Origin: Chloroflexota bacterium
GTDB taxonomy: Bacteria > Chloroflexota > Dehalococcoidia > Lucifugimonadales > Lucifugimonadaceae
Reading direction: 5' to 3'
Length of the DNA stretch: 5,007 bases
Assembly (NCBI GenBank): GCA_016189845.1
Contig: JACPRT010000089.1
Span: forward strand, 1-5,007
In this document: positions 1 through 5,007 of the stretch, in pieces
Layout of the letters: the number at the start of each line of letters is the position of its first letter
How positions within the stretch are numbered: the first letter of the stretch is position 1
Made by a program: the position numbers and the translations under genes
The notes under the pieces: model-generated
The model's database searches: none
Seen by the model: only the letters and a program-made list of their open reading frames with translations
What the model was told of the DNA's origin: nothing

Positions 1-42
1 TACGTCGCCCTGCCTATTAGCAAGCTGGGCGTTGCAAACTGA
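1..42 (+). CDS. Possible 3' end of an upstream gene (partial)
   Basis: Reading from the first base gives 13 codons (YVALPISKLGVAN) followed by TGA at 40-42. The stop is 11 bases before the ATG at 54, and a GAGG ribosome-binding sequence lies between them. That is the spacing of adjacent genes in an operon, so the fragment may be the C-terminus of a protein encoded to the left. It is far too short to identify, and the frame at +2 is also open here, so this remains a suggestion based on position and plausible residue composition only. Confidence 0.3.
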   Translation, partial: YVALPISKLGVAN

Positions 43-44
43 GC

Positions 45-48
45 GAGG
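45..48 (+). promoter_or_regulatory. Ribosome binding site for the SnoaL-like gene, ATG 54 start
   Basis: GAGG (within GAGGGG, 45-50) lies 5 bases before the ATG at 54. This is the main reason to prefer that start over the in-frame ATG at 123, which has only a weak GGA at 116-118 in front of it. Confidence 0.4.
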
Positions 49-53
49 GGCGT

Positions 54-560
54 ATGTTAACGTGCGCCGCCACTGGCGACGGGGGGTGCGGTCCCAACGC
101 TATTTTGGGTAAACGGAAATCGATGGGTCAGAAGCCGATCGTGTCTGCCGACCACGGCGTCGCGGTAAAGGAGTGGTTTTCCCGCCTCTCCCGCTACTGC
201 GCGGCCGTCGACTACGACTCAGCCCGAGCTATTTTCGCGGGCGACGTGGTCTCGTTCGGCACCAGGGCCGAGATAGTCACCGGTCTGGACCGCCTGGTGG
301 CCGAACAGTGGCAGGGGATCTGGCCGAACATCTCCGATTTTCGAATCGACCTCGCGAGCGTGCGGGGCGGCGGGGCTGGCGATCTTGCCTGGGGAGCGGC
401 GACCTGGGCTTCCACCGGCTACGACGCCGAGGGGCGGCCGTTTCACCGCCCGGGGCGGGCGACCATCGTGCTGGAACGGCGGCGTGGCGCGTGGCTGTGT
501 ATACACAGCCATTTCTCGCTGGTTCCCGGCACGTCCCAGCGGACGTTTGGGCGGCGGTAG
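54..560 (+). CDS. SnoaL-like / NTF2-fold domain protein
   Basis: A small soluble protein of 168 aa with a single alpha+beta cone domain of the SnoaL/DUF4440/NTF2-like superfamily, which holds ketosteroid-isomerase-like enzymes, polyketide cyclases and many proteins of unknown role. Visible family pattern: an N-terminal helix around residues 38-62 (VKEWFSRLSRYCAAVDYD), then FAGDVVSFGT (61-70), WPNISDFRIDL (90-100), an AWGAATWASTG strand (112-122), and the C-terminal pair of strands GRATIVLER (134-142) and WLCIHSHFSLVPG (147-159). No signal peptide or membrane segment is evident. The start is uncertain. ATG 54 has the better ribosome binding site, but the first 23 codons use TTA, ATT, GCT and AAA, unlike the rest of the gene, and look poorly coding. 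ATG 123 would give 145 aa and keeps the whole domain. Substrate and pathway cannot be assigned. It is convergent with the SelA-like gene, with 21 bases between the stops and no obvious hairpin terminator. Confidence 0.85.
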   Translation: MLTCAATGDGGCGPNAILGKRKSMGQKPIVSADHGVAVKEWFSRLSRYCAAVDYDSARAIFAGDVVSFGTRAEIVTGLDRLVAEQWQGIWPNISDFRIDLASVRGGGAGDLAWGAATWASTGYDAEGRPFHRPGRATIVLERRRGAWLCIHSHFSLVPGTSQRTFGRR

Positions 561-581
561 CGGCGAAGGGACGCCCGGCGC

Positions 582-1757
582 TTAGCCCAGGATCTCCCGA
601 ATGCGCTCGGCCACGGTTTCGATATCACGGTCCTCGCACAGCCGTACGTCGAAGCGGGCCACCTGCGGGTCCGAGTGCCCCATAGCCGCGATCGGGGGAT
701 CCCCGTCGTAGAGCTTCTTGAGGACGTCGGAGGCGGTCATTCCGCTCGCCCTGTCGACGTGTACCCAGACCGTGGCGAACAGCCGCCCCATGTGGTCCGG
801 ATACAGCAGCTCTATCCTGCCTCGTCGCAGCTTGCCCAGCCGGTCGACCATCATCTGCGCCCTGCGACGCTCTTCCGTGAGCCTCTGCTCGTCGTCTTGC
901 TCGGCCCACCATTCGAGCGCGGTCACCAGGCCCACGACCTCTTCCTTGCTCACCTTCGCCACGCGGCCGATGCCCTGAGTGGGCGCGGCCTGCATGGCGA
1001 CCGCCTCTATGAGGTCCCGGCGGCCGGCAAGGATCCCTGCGCCCTGCGGCCCCCTGAGCCCCTTGCCGCCCGAGAACGCCACCAGGTCGGCGCCCCAGTC
1101 GATGAACTTCCACAGGTTTTCTCGAGGAGGCAGGGCGTTGGAGCTATCGACCAGGACGGAAACGTCGTGCTCGTGCGCGATCTCGATGACGCGAGGGAGC
1201 GGGAGGTCGCCTCGCAACTCCTCGATGCCGCGGTAGACGAGCGCAGTACGGTCGGAGAAGGCAGCCCGGAACTGCCGTTCGTCCATTCGGACTCCATCGC
1301 CCACTTCGACGAAATGCACCCCGGTTGTCTTCACGGCGTGCGCGTATCCGTAATGCACGTACTCTGACCCGTCGGTTTTACGTCGACGATCGAACCGCTT
1401 GGCGATGACTTCGGATTTCATCCCCTCGAGGTTGGGCAGCTGCATCATCCTGGCAGTGTCCTTGCCGGTCAGGATTGCGGCCGCACCAACCAGCAGCGCG
1501 GCTGCGCAGCCAGAGACGACGTATCCGTCTTCAGCGTGGGTGTGCTTCGCGATCACGCGCCCCGCCGCCTTCTGCAGCTCGGTCATATCCACGTAGCTGC
1601 GCGCCGCCGCCTGCATGGCTTCGACGACGACATCCGGCATCAGCGTCCCGCCCATCTTCGTCCAGTGGCAGGTGGCGTTGATGAACTTGCGCAGGCCCAG
1701 CGCTCCGTAGGGGTCGCCGGCGTATTTCGTCACGGCCAGGCCGGTGGAAGAAGTCAT
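582..1757 (-). CDS. SelA-like PLP-dependent enzyme (D-glucosaminate-6-phosphate ammonia-lyase-like)
   Basis: Fold-type I PLP enzyme of 391 aa in the SelA/aminotransferase class V group (COG1921-like). Key features: GCAAAL (83-88), where the cofactor phosphate is bound; VDSSNALPP (203-211), with Asp204 expected to pair with the pyridine nitrogen; SGGKGLRGPQGAGILAGR (229-246), with Lys232 the expected Schiff-base lysine; and GIGRVAKVSKEEVVGL (262-277), the R-x-x-K-x-x-KEE signature of this group. It lacks the separate N-terminal domain of true bacterial SelA (about 460 aa), and no selenocysteine genes are nearby. Selenocysteine synthesis is therefore unlikely. Relatives of this size include lyases acting on amino-sugar acids such as D-glucosaminate-6-phosphate, so an ammonia- or water-eliminating step is the best guess. 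The substrate is unproven. ATG 1757 was chosen over a frame open to 2015 because GGAG sits 8 bases upstream and the family pattern begins soon after it; the 86-residue extension has no family character. Divergent from the SMP-30 gene. Confidence 0.9.
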   Translation of the reverse strand: MTSSTGLAVTKYAGDPYGALGLRKFINATCHWTKMGGTLMPDVVVEAMQAAARSYVDMTELQKAAGRVIAKHTHAEDGYVVSGCAAALLVGAAAILTGKDTARMMQLPNLEGMKSEVIAKRFDRRRKTDGSEYVHYGYAHAVKTTGVHFVEVGDGVRMDERQFRAAFSDRTALVYRGIEELRGDLPLPRVIEIAHEHDVSVLVDSSNALPPRENLWKFIDWGADLVAFSGGKGLRGPQGAGILAGRRDLIEAVAMQAAPTQGIGRVAKVSKEEVVGLVTALEWWAEQDDEQRLTEERRRAQMMVDRLGKLRRGRIELLYPDHMGRLFATVWVHVDRASGMTASDVLKKLYDGDPPIAAMGHSDPQVARFDVRLCEDRDIETVAERIREILG

Positions 1758-1765
1758 GTTTTGGG

Positions 1766-1769
1766 CTCC
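1766..1769 (-). promoter_or_regulatory. Ribosome binding site of the SelA-like gene
   Basis: On the minus strand GGAG lies 8 bases before the ATG at 1757-1755. It decides that start against the upstream in-frame possibilities reaching 2015. Confidence 0.7.
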
Positions 1770-1801
1770 GTCGCGGGGATCCGAACAGCCGATTTTCGGC
1801 C

Positions 1802-1807
1802 ATTTTA
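1802..1807 (-). promoter_or_regulatory. Candidate -10 element for the SelA-like gene
   Basis: On the minus strand the hexamer is TAAAAT, matching five of six bases of TATAAT. It directly follows the 24-bp palindrome and would place transcription start near 1795, giving a leader of about 38 bases before ATG 1757. No good -35 hexamer is present at 16-18 bases; that position is occupied by the palindrome, which would fit an activator-dependent or repressor-controlled promoter. Based on sequence matching only. Confidence 0.35.
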
Positions 1808-1831
1808 GGCCGTTTTGGGCCCAAAACGGCC
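1808..1831. promoter_or_regulatory. Perfect 24-bp palindrome, likely operator
   Basis: The two 12-base arms are exact reverse complements; the left arm is GGCCGTTTTGGG and the centre is GGGCCC. It lies between divergent genes and abuts the minus-strand TAAAAT element, the placement expected of a binding site for a dimeric regulator such as a LacI-, GntR- or IclR-type protein. No regulator gene is in the window, so the binding protein is unknown. It is unlikely to be a terminator: it lies upstream of both genes and no T-run follows it on either strand in the usual place. Confidence 0.5.
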
Positions 1832-1839
1832 CGTCGAAG

Positions 1840-1957
1840 GGGTTTTTGAGCCTCGCAACCGCTTGCCGACGGGCCTGCCATGGAGTAGCCTCTCGGCGGT
1901 CCAGGGCCGGGCGCAGGGCGAGCGCCGGGGTGGAACCGTTTTTGGCCGGGTTTTTGA
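1840..1957 (+). repeat. Direct repeat pair GGGTTTTTGA
   Basis: Two exact 10-base copies occur at 1840-1849 and 1948-1957, 108 bp apart, inside the divergent control region. They could be paired regulator half-sites or chance T-tract matches; no further copy was noticed in the window. Confidence 0.3.
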
Positions 1958-1971
1958 TTTCCTGGGAAGGC

Positions 1972-1978
1972 GGAGGGG
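1972..1978 (+). promoter_or_regulatory. Ribosome binding site of the SMP-30-like gene
   Basis: GGAGGGG lies 8 bases before TTG 1987. It is the strongest Shine-Dalgarno sequence in the region and argues for the rare TTG start over GTG 2017 or ATG 2023, and over the far upstream in-frame ATG at 1744, which overlaps the divergent gene. Confidence 0.6.
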
Positions 1979-1986
1979 TCGTCCTG

Positions 1987-2928
1987 TTGAATCGCAGGCG
2001 CGAAGCGAAGCTCAAGGTGGAGATGATCGCCGACGCGCGGGCACGCGTTGGGGAGGGACCTGTCTGGGACCCACAGCGGCAGGTCCTCTACTGGACAGAC
2101 ATCCGCACAGGACGCTTCTTCGAATACAACCCCGCCACGAACGTGAACACCAAGGTCTACGAAGGTGAGTGGATAGGCGGGTTTGCGGTCAACAAGCGCG
2201 GGGGGTTCATCTGCGCGACCTGGTCGGGCATCGGCCTGCTCAAGCTGCCCAGGGAGTGGCATTGGATCCACCGTGGGACCCTGCGAGGCCGCCGGTTGCA
2301 GTTCAACGACACCATCGCCGATCCCCGGGGCCGGTTTTTCGCCGGTACCATGTACGACGGCGCGCCGGGCACCCTGTACCGCTTCGACCCCCCGAACGGC
2401 AATGTCACCGTCGTGGTCGATGGCGTGGGCATCAGCAACGGGATGGGCTTCTCGCCAGATCTCAAGACGATGTACTACACCGACTCGACCATCCGCACGA
2501 TCTGGGCGTTCGACTTCAACGTGAAGACGGGAGCGCTGTCCCACAAGCGTGAATTCGTCAAGCTACCCCGAACGGATGGCATACCCGACGGCATGACGGT
2601 GGACGCCGACGGGTACGTGTGGTCCGCGCTGTGGTACGGCGGGTGCGTGGTCCGTTTCGATCCGGACGGCAAGGAAGAGCGGCGCATCCAGTTCCCGGTC
2701 ACCCAGACATCCAGCGTGATGTTCGGCGGCAAGGACCTGAACGAGCTCTACGTCACGACCGCGTGGAACGGTACGGGCGAACCGGGCGGAGGCCTTGAAC
2801 CGGCCGGGTACGACCTGCGCGCTCACCGTGGGGGAGAGCTTTACAGGGTCAAGCTGGATATCCAGGGAAAGCTCGAATTCATGACCGACTTCCCGTGGCC
2901 GCGTAGCGCCCGGCGCCCGAGCGAATAG
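1987..2928 (+). CDS. SMP-30/gluconolactonase/LRE-family protein
   Basis: A 313-aa six-bladed beta-propeller of the SMP-30/gluconolactonase (SGL) family, whose characterised members use a divalent metal to hydrolyse sugar lactones to sugar acids. Family landmarks: ARVGEGPVWD (19-28) with metal-ligand Glu23; LQFNDTIADPRGRFFAGTM (104-122) with substrate-side Asn107; GISNGMGFSPD (148-158) with ligand Asn151; and IPDGMTVDADGYVWSALW (199-216) with ligand Asp201. All three expected metal ligands are present. The position equivalent to the sugar-contacting Arg101 of human SMP30 (RFND motif) appears to be Gln105 here, so the substrate may differ. No signal peptide is seen, implying a cytoplasmic enzyme. 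TTG 1987 is chosen because GGAGGGG precedes it by 8 bases; ATG 2023 would still keep the Glu23 region, leaving 301 aa. Divergent from the SelA-like gene, with which it probably shares control, and convergent with the HtrA gene, whose stop is 34 bases away. The particular lactone cannot be named. Confidence 0.9.
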   Translation: MNRRREAKLKVEMIADARARVGEGPVWDPQRQVLYWTDIRTGRFFEYNPATNVNTKVYEGEWIGGFAVNKRGGFICATWSGIGLLKLPREWHWIHRGTLRGRRLQFNDTIADPRGRFFAGTMYDGAPGTLYRFDPPNGNVTVVVDGVGISNGMGFSPDLKTMYYTDSTIRTIWAFDFNVKTGALSHKREFVKLPRTDGIPDGMTVDADGYVWSALWYGGCVVRFDPDGKEERRIQFPVTQTSSVMFGGKDLNELYVTTAWNGTGEPGGGLEPAGYDLRAHRGGELYRVKLDIQGKLEFMTDFPWPRSARRPSE

Positions 2929-2962
2929 CCGGCAAGGCTCAATACCCAGGGCCAGCTAGGGC

Positions 2963-4036
2963 TCAGCGCCCGTCGGCAGGCCGTTCGCCGAGGACCACCT
3001 GCAGCTTCAGGTTGTCGCTCGCGCGCACGATTTCCGCTTCGACCGTCTCGCCGGGCCGCCGGGACCAGAGAATCCCGAGGAACTGGTCCCAGCTTGAAAT
3101 CCCCTGGCTGGCAAACCTGATGATCACGTCCTGGGGCTGGATGCCGGCCTGCCGCGCGGGTCCCTCGGCGACCGCCGTGACGAGCACACCGGACGACGTC
3201 TTGAGGCCGAGCTGCTCGGCGGCCGCCGGCCTCAGGGTGCGGCCCTGAAGCCCGATCAACGGCAAACGCACCCGGCCGAACTCGATCAGGTCGTTGGCAA
3301 AGCGCTCGACGGTCTCCGAGTTGATCGCAAAGCCGATACCCTGGGCCTCGGCAAGGATCGTGGTGTTGATTCCGACCAGCTCGCCCTTGAGGTTGACGAG
3401 CGGCCCTCCGCTGTTGCCCTCGTTAATGGCGGCATCGGTCTGGATCAGGTCTGCAAGCGTGGTGCCCGAACTCGTCCTCACCGTCCTACCGAGCGCGCTC
3501 ACGATGCCCACGGTGACGGTGGGACCTCCCTCCAGTCCCAGCGCATTGCCGAAGGCGACGACCCAGTCGCCGACATCGACCGAGTCCCGCGGCGCGAGCG
3601 CGAGATGCGGGAGGTCTGTGGCCTCGAGCTTGAGCACGGCGAGGTCGCTGCGGGCGTCGCGCCCGACCACCTGCGCCTCTATCACGCGATTGTCGGCCAG
3701 CGAAACCTGTATCGAACCGGCCCCGGCGATTACGTGGTCGTTGGTGACGACGTAGCCGTCGGGCCGGATGATCACCCCGCTGCCCGCGCTGTGCTGCTCG
3801 ATCGGCCTCAGGAAGAAATCGAGCGCGGTGCTGTTCACGTCGACGCCGACCACCGCGGGCGACACCTTTGCGACGACTTCGCGAAGCGCCGGCAGGGCGC
3901 CGTTGGCAACCTGCGGCGACGGGCTCGTCGCCGGACTCGGCGATGCCGCCGGCGGCGCGGTGGGCTGCGCCTGCTGACCGCCGAAGCAGCCGACAAGCGT
4001 CGCGACGATCGCCGCAGCGGCCATCCACATTGGCAT
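2963..4036 (-). CDS. HtrA/DegP-family serine protease, single PDZ domain, probable lipoprotein
   Basis: A trypsin-like protease of 357 aa with chymotrypsin-type triad His101 (VVTNDHVI, 96-103), Asp131 (ARSDLAVLK, 128-136) and Ser209 (NEGNSGGPL, 205-213), followed by one PDZ domain (about 258-352; GVLVTAVAEGPARQAGIQPQDVI). Such proteases degrade or sense misfolded envelope proteins. The N-terminus has a hydrophobic stretch ending in the lipobox LVGC (14-17), then a Pro/Ser/Thr/Ala-rich linker (about 21-42), so the mature protein is probably lipid-anchored at Cys17 with the protease outside the cytoplasm. One PDZ and a membrane anchor give a DegS-like layout, but DegS uses a transmembrane anchor. 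The start is uncertain. ATG 4036, four bases after the yihY-type stop, has only a weak ribosome binding site and gives an n-region without positive charge. TTG 4057 or GTG 4111, both overlapping the upstream gene, would add an Arg-Arg pair before the hydrophobic core. Likely co-transcribed with the BrkB/YihY gene. Confidence 0.92.
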   Translation of the reverse strand: MPMWMAAAAIVATLVGCFGGQQAQPTAPPAASPSPATSPSPQVANGALPALREVVAKVSPAVVGVDVNSTALDFFLRPIEQHSAGSGVIIRPDGYVVTNDHVIAGAGSIQVSLADNRVIEAQVVGRDARSDLAVLKLEATDLPHLALAPRDSVDVGDWVVAFGNALGLEGGPTVTVGIVSALGRTVRTSSGTTLADLIQTDAAINEGNSGGPLVNLKGELVGINTTILAEAQGIGFAINSETVERFANDLIEFGRVRLPLIGLQGRTLRPAAAEQLGLKTSSGVLVTAVAEGPARQAGIQPQDVIIRFASQGISSWDQFLGILWSRRPGETVEAEIVRASDNLKLQVVLGERPADGR

Positions 4037-4040
4037 TCGC

Positions 4041-4976
4041 CTACTCAGGGGCGGCAAGGGCGGGGGGTTGCGACCGTATCCGGTCGAGGTTCCTGGATAG
4101 TTCGTCCACACGGCGCTTCTGCTCGAGCTTCGCCAGGAACGCCGCGTACCGCGAGGTGGCGAGCGCGCCCGCGAGCAGGATGATCGAAGACACGTAGACC
4201 CAGGCGAGCAAGGCGAGCGTCGCGCTCACGGCGCCATAGAGGTCGAGGGTGGCGGGGAATGTCCGGATGAACTCGACGAACGCCACGGTCGCCACCTCGA
4301 AGATCGCGCCGGCGCCCACCGCAGCGAGCCACGCATCGCGGAAGCGGACCCGTGTGTTCGGGAGCCACTTGTACAGGATCAGGAACGTCGGGAACACCGC
4401 GATCCACGGTATTGCCACCGCGACCCTGCCCAGGAAATCTGCGACGAATGGCGCGCCATCGGCAAGCCAGATGTCCAGGAATCGCTGGATGGCGTTAGGA
4501 AACGTCGTGGTGAAGATTGAAAACAGCAGCAGAGCGGAAGCGCCCAACATCAAGGCGAAGTCCATCAGGCGTTCCTGGAGGAACGGCCTGGTGCGCCGTA
4601 TGCCCCAGATGTTGTTGATGCTCTTCCGGATGGCCCCGAATACGGCGGTCGACGCCCAGAACAGGGCGGCGAGCGCGATCACGCTGCTGACGATCTTCTG
4701 CTCCGCAACCCGCTTGAGCACGCCTGCGACCAGTTCCTGACCGACCGGCAGCTGCCTCGGGATCTCCGTGATGAGCCAGTCGCTGACGCGCTCGGACCCG
4801 AAGACCGACCCCATCACCGTCACGACCGCGATGAAAAGTGGGAAAACCGAAAAGAGGGAATAGAAGGAAATGGCCGCAGCCATGTACGGGCCGTTCTTGC
4901 CGAGGAACTCGTTGAACAGGCCGGCGCAGAACCGAATGAATGACGCGAAGTAGAGCACGAACGTCACCAGGCTCAT
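4041..4976 (-). CDS. BrkB/YihY-family inner-membrane protein
   Basis: A 311-aa polytopic membrane protein of the YihY/BrkB family (long mis-annotated as ribonuclease BN). Roughly six hydrophobic helices are visible: about 32-56, 96-116, 137-158, 181-203, 214-237 and 248-273. Family motifs include AAAISFYSLFSVFPL (33-47), FWASTAVFGAIRKSINNIWGI (106-126; the W-x-S...N-x-x-W core), LYKWLPNTRVRFRDAW (201-216) and YGAVSATLALLAWVYVSSIILLAGA (247-271). The C-terminal tail (about 280-311) is charged, then Pro/Ala-rich, and probably cytoplasmic. The biochemical role of the family is unsettled. The GAE triplet usual at the end of the last helix reads GAL here (270-272). ATG 4976 is fixed by an in-frame TAG at 4985-4983; CTG 4979 is the only other possible start. 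The ribosome binding site is weak (AGG, 5 bases upstream). The HtrA gene starts within a few bases of its stop, implying an operon and possible translational coupling. Confidence 0.92.
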   Translation of the reverse strand: MSLVTFVLYFASFIRFCAGLFNEFLGKNGPYMAAAISFYSLFSVFPLFIAVVTVMGSVFGSERVSDWLITEIPRQLPVGQELVAGVLKRVAEQKIVSSVIALAALFWASTAVFGAIRKSINNIWGIRRTRPFLQERLMDFALMLGASALLLFSIFTTTFPNAIQRFLDIWLADGAPFVADFLGRVAVAIPWIAVFPTFLILYKWLPNTRVRFRDAWLAAVGAGAIFEVATVAFVEFIRTFPATLDLYGAVSATLALLAWVYVSSIILLAGALATSRYAAFLAKLEQKRRVDELSRNLDRIRSQPPALAAPE

Positions 4977-5007
4977 CAGGGCCTATTTTCCGGGTGTGCA
5001 GTTCAAA

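Larger units (their letters stand above)
1788..1831. repeat. 10-bp phased repeat of GGCC-flanked T/A tracts
   Basis: Successive 10-base units GCCGATTTTC, GGCCATTTTA, GGCCGTTTTG and GGCCCAAAAC, followed by GGCC, place T4 or A4 tracts at 1793-1796, 1803-1806, 1813-1816 and 1823-1826. The spacing is exactly 10 bases, close to one DNA helical turn, so the tracts face the same side of the helix. This may give intrinsic curvature or cooperative regulator sites. The last two units form the 24-bp palindrome. A shorter echo, GTTTTGGGC, recurs at 1758-1766. Confidence 0.55.
1758..1986. other. Divergent intergenic control region
   Basis: This 229-bp stretch separates the start codons of the SelA-like gene (leftward) and the SMP-30-like gene (rightward). 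It contains T/A tracts in an otherwise GC-rich setting, a perfect palindrome, a minus-strand -10-like element and two copies of GGGTTTTTGA (1840-1849 and 1948-1957). Both neighbouring reading frames stay open through it, but the translated sequences lack family similarity and the ribosome binding sites lie at its edges, so it is read as non-coding. A convincing plus-strand sigma70 promoter was not found. Confidence 0.65.

Noticed and set aside
561..581. Terminator between the SnoaL-like and SelA-like genes
   Set aside because: The 21-base gap is GC-rich but shows no convincing stem-loop and no T-run.
675..1367. Long plus-strand open frame of 230 codons opposite the SelA-like gene
   Set aside because: It is antisense shadow of a gene with clear catalytic motifs; its translation shows no recognisable domain and no convincing ribosome binding site was seen.
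1808..1831. Palindrome as a rho-independent terminator
   Set aside because: It lies upstream of both divergent genes, and neither strand has a T-run directly after the stem.
1863..1891. Plus-strand promoter TTGCCG - 17 bases - TAGCCT for the SMP-30 gene
   Set aside because: Only four of six and three of six bases match consensus, a level expected by chance in 229 bp.
1744..1986. Open extension of the SMP-30 frame back to ATG 1744
   Set aside because: It overlaps the start of the divergent gene, has no ribosome binding site and gives non-family sequence; the strong GGAGGGG before TTG 1987 is a better fit.
1758..2015. Open extension of the SelA-like frame to 2015, adding 86 N-terminal residues
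   Set aside because: The extension lacks family character, passes through the palindrome and overlaps the divergent gene's start, while ATG 1757 has a good GGAG at 8 bases.
1531..2544. Minus-strand open frame of 337 codons antisense to the SMP-30 gene
   Set aside because: It overlaps two well-supported genes and the control region, and its translation is Arg/Pro/Gly/Ala-rich without domain features.
2929..2962. Bidirectional terminator between the convergent SMP-30 and HtrA genes
   Set aside because: Only direct repeats of AGGGC were seen; no stable stem followed by T residues could be drawn.
3605..4183. Plus-strand open frame of 192 codons antisense to the HtrA and YihY-type genes
   Set aside because: Shadow of genes with intact triad and membrane motifs; Arg-rich low-complexity end.

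Overview
This is a GC-rich bacterial chromosomal window, roughly 60-65% G+C by eye. It holds five recognisable protein-coding genes and the likely last codons of a sixth. I see no tRNA or rRNA genes, CRISPR array, insertion sequence or phage gene. Long shadow ORFs in several frames are typical of high-GC DNA. A BrkB/YihY membrane protein and a lipobox-bearing HtrA protease fit many Gram-negative or deep-branching phyla (Proteobacteria, Rokubacteria or Chloroflexota-like lineages). Nothing in the window fixes the taxon.

Layout, left to right. Positions 1-42 read as the end of a gene entering from the left. Next, on +, is a SnoaL/NTF2-fold protein (54-560; alternative start 123). Tail to tail with it, on -, is a SelA-like PLP-dependent enzyme (582-1757). 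A 229-bp divergent intergenic region (1758-1986) separates that gene from an SMP-30/gluconolactonase-family protein on + (1987-2928, TTG start). Convergent with the lactonase are a lipoprotein HtrA-type serine protease with one PDZ domain (2963-4036, -) and, immediately upstream of it in the same direction, a BrkB/YihY-family membrane protein (4041-4976, -). These two look like one transcription unit.

How the genes may work together: the SelA-like enzyme resembles the branch of the family that includes D-glucosaminate-6-phosphate ammonia-lyase. The SMP-30 protein belongs to a family that opens sugar lactones to sugar acids. Their head-to-head arrangement around one control region suggests a shared regulator and a small sugar-acid (or amino-sugar-acid) catabolic module. 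That pathway is inference; the substrates cannot be read from the sequence. The protease and membrane protein form a separate envelope-related pair.

The most notable non-coding signal lies in the divergent region: a perfect 24-bp palindrome (1808-1831) embedded in a run of four T4/A4 tracts spaced exactly 10 bp apart. On the minus strand it abuts a TAAAAT -10-like hexamer about 45-50 bases upstream of the SelA-like start codon. It looks like an operator for a dimeric regulator. I found no clear sign of a wholly new system; this operator and the gene pair it may control are the best leads.
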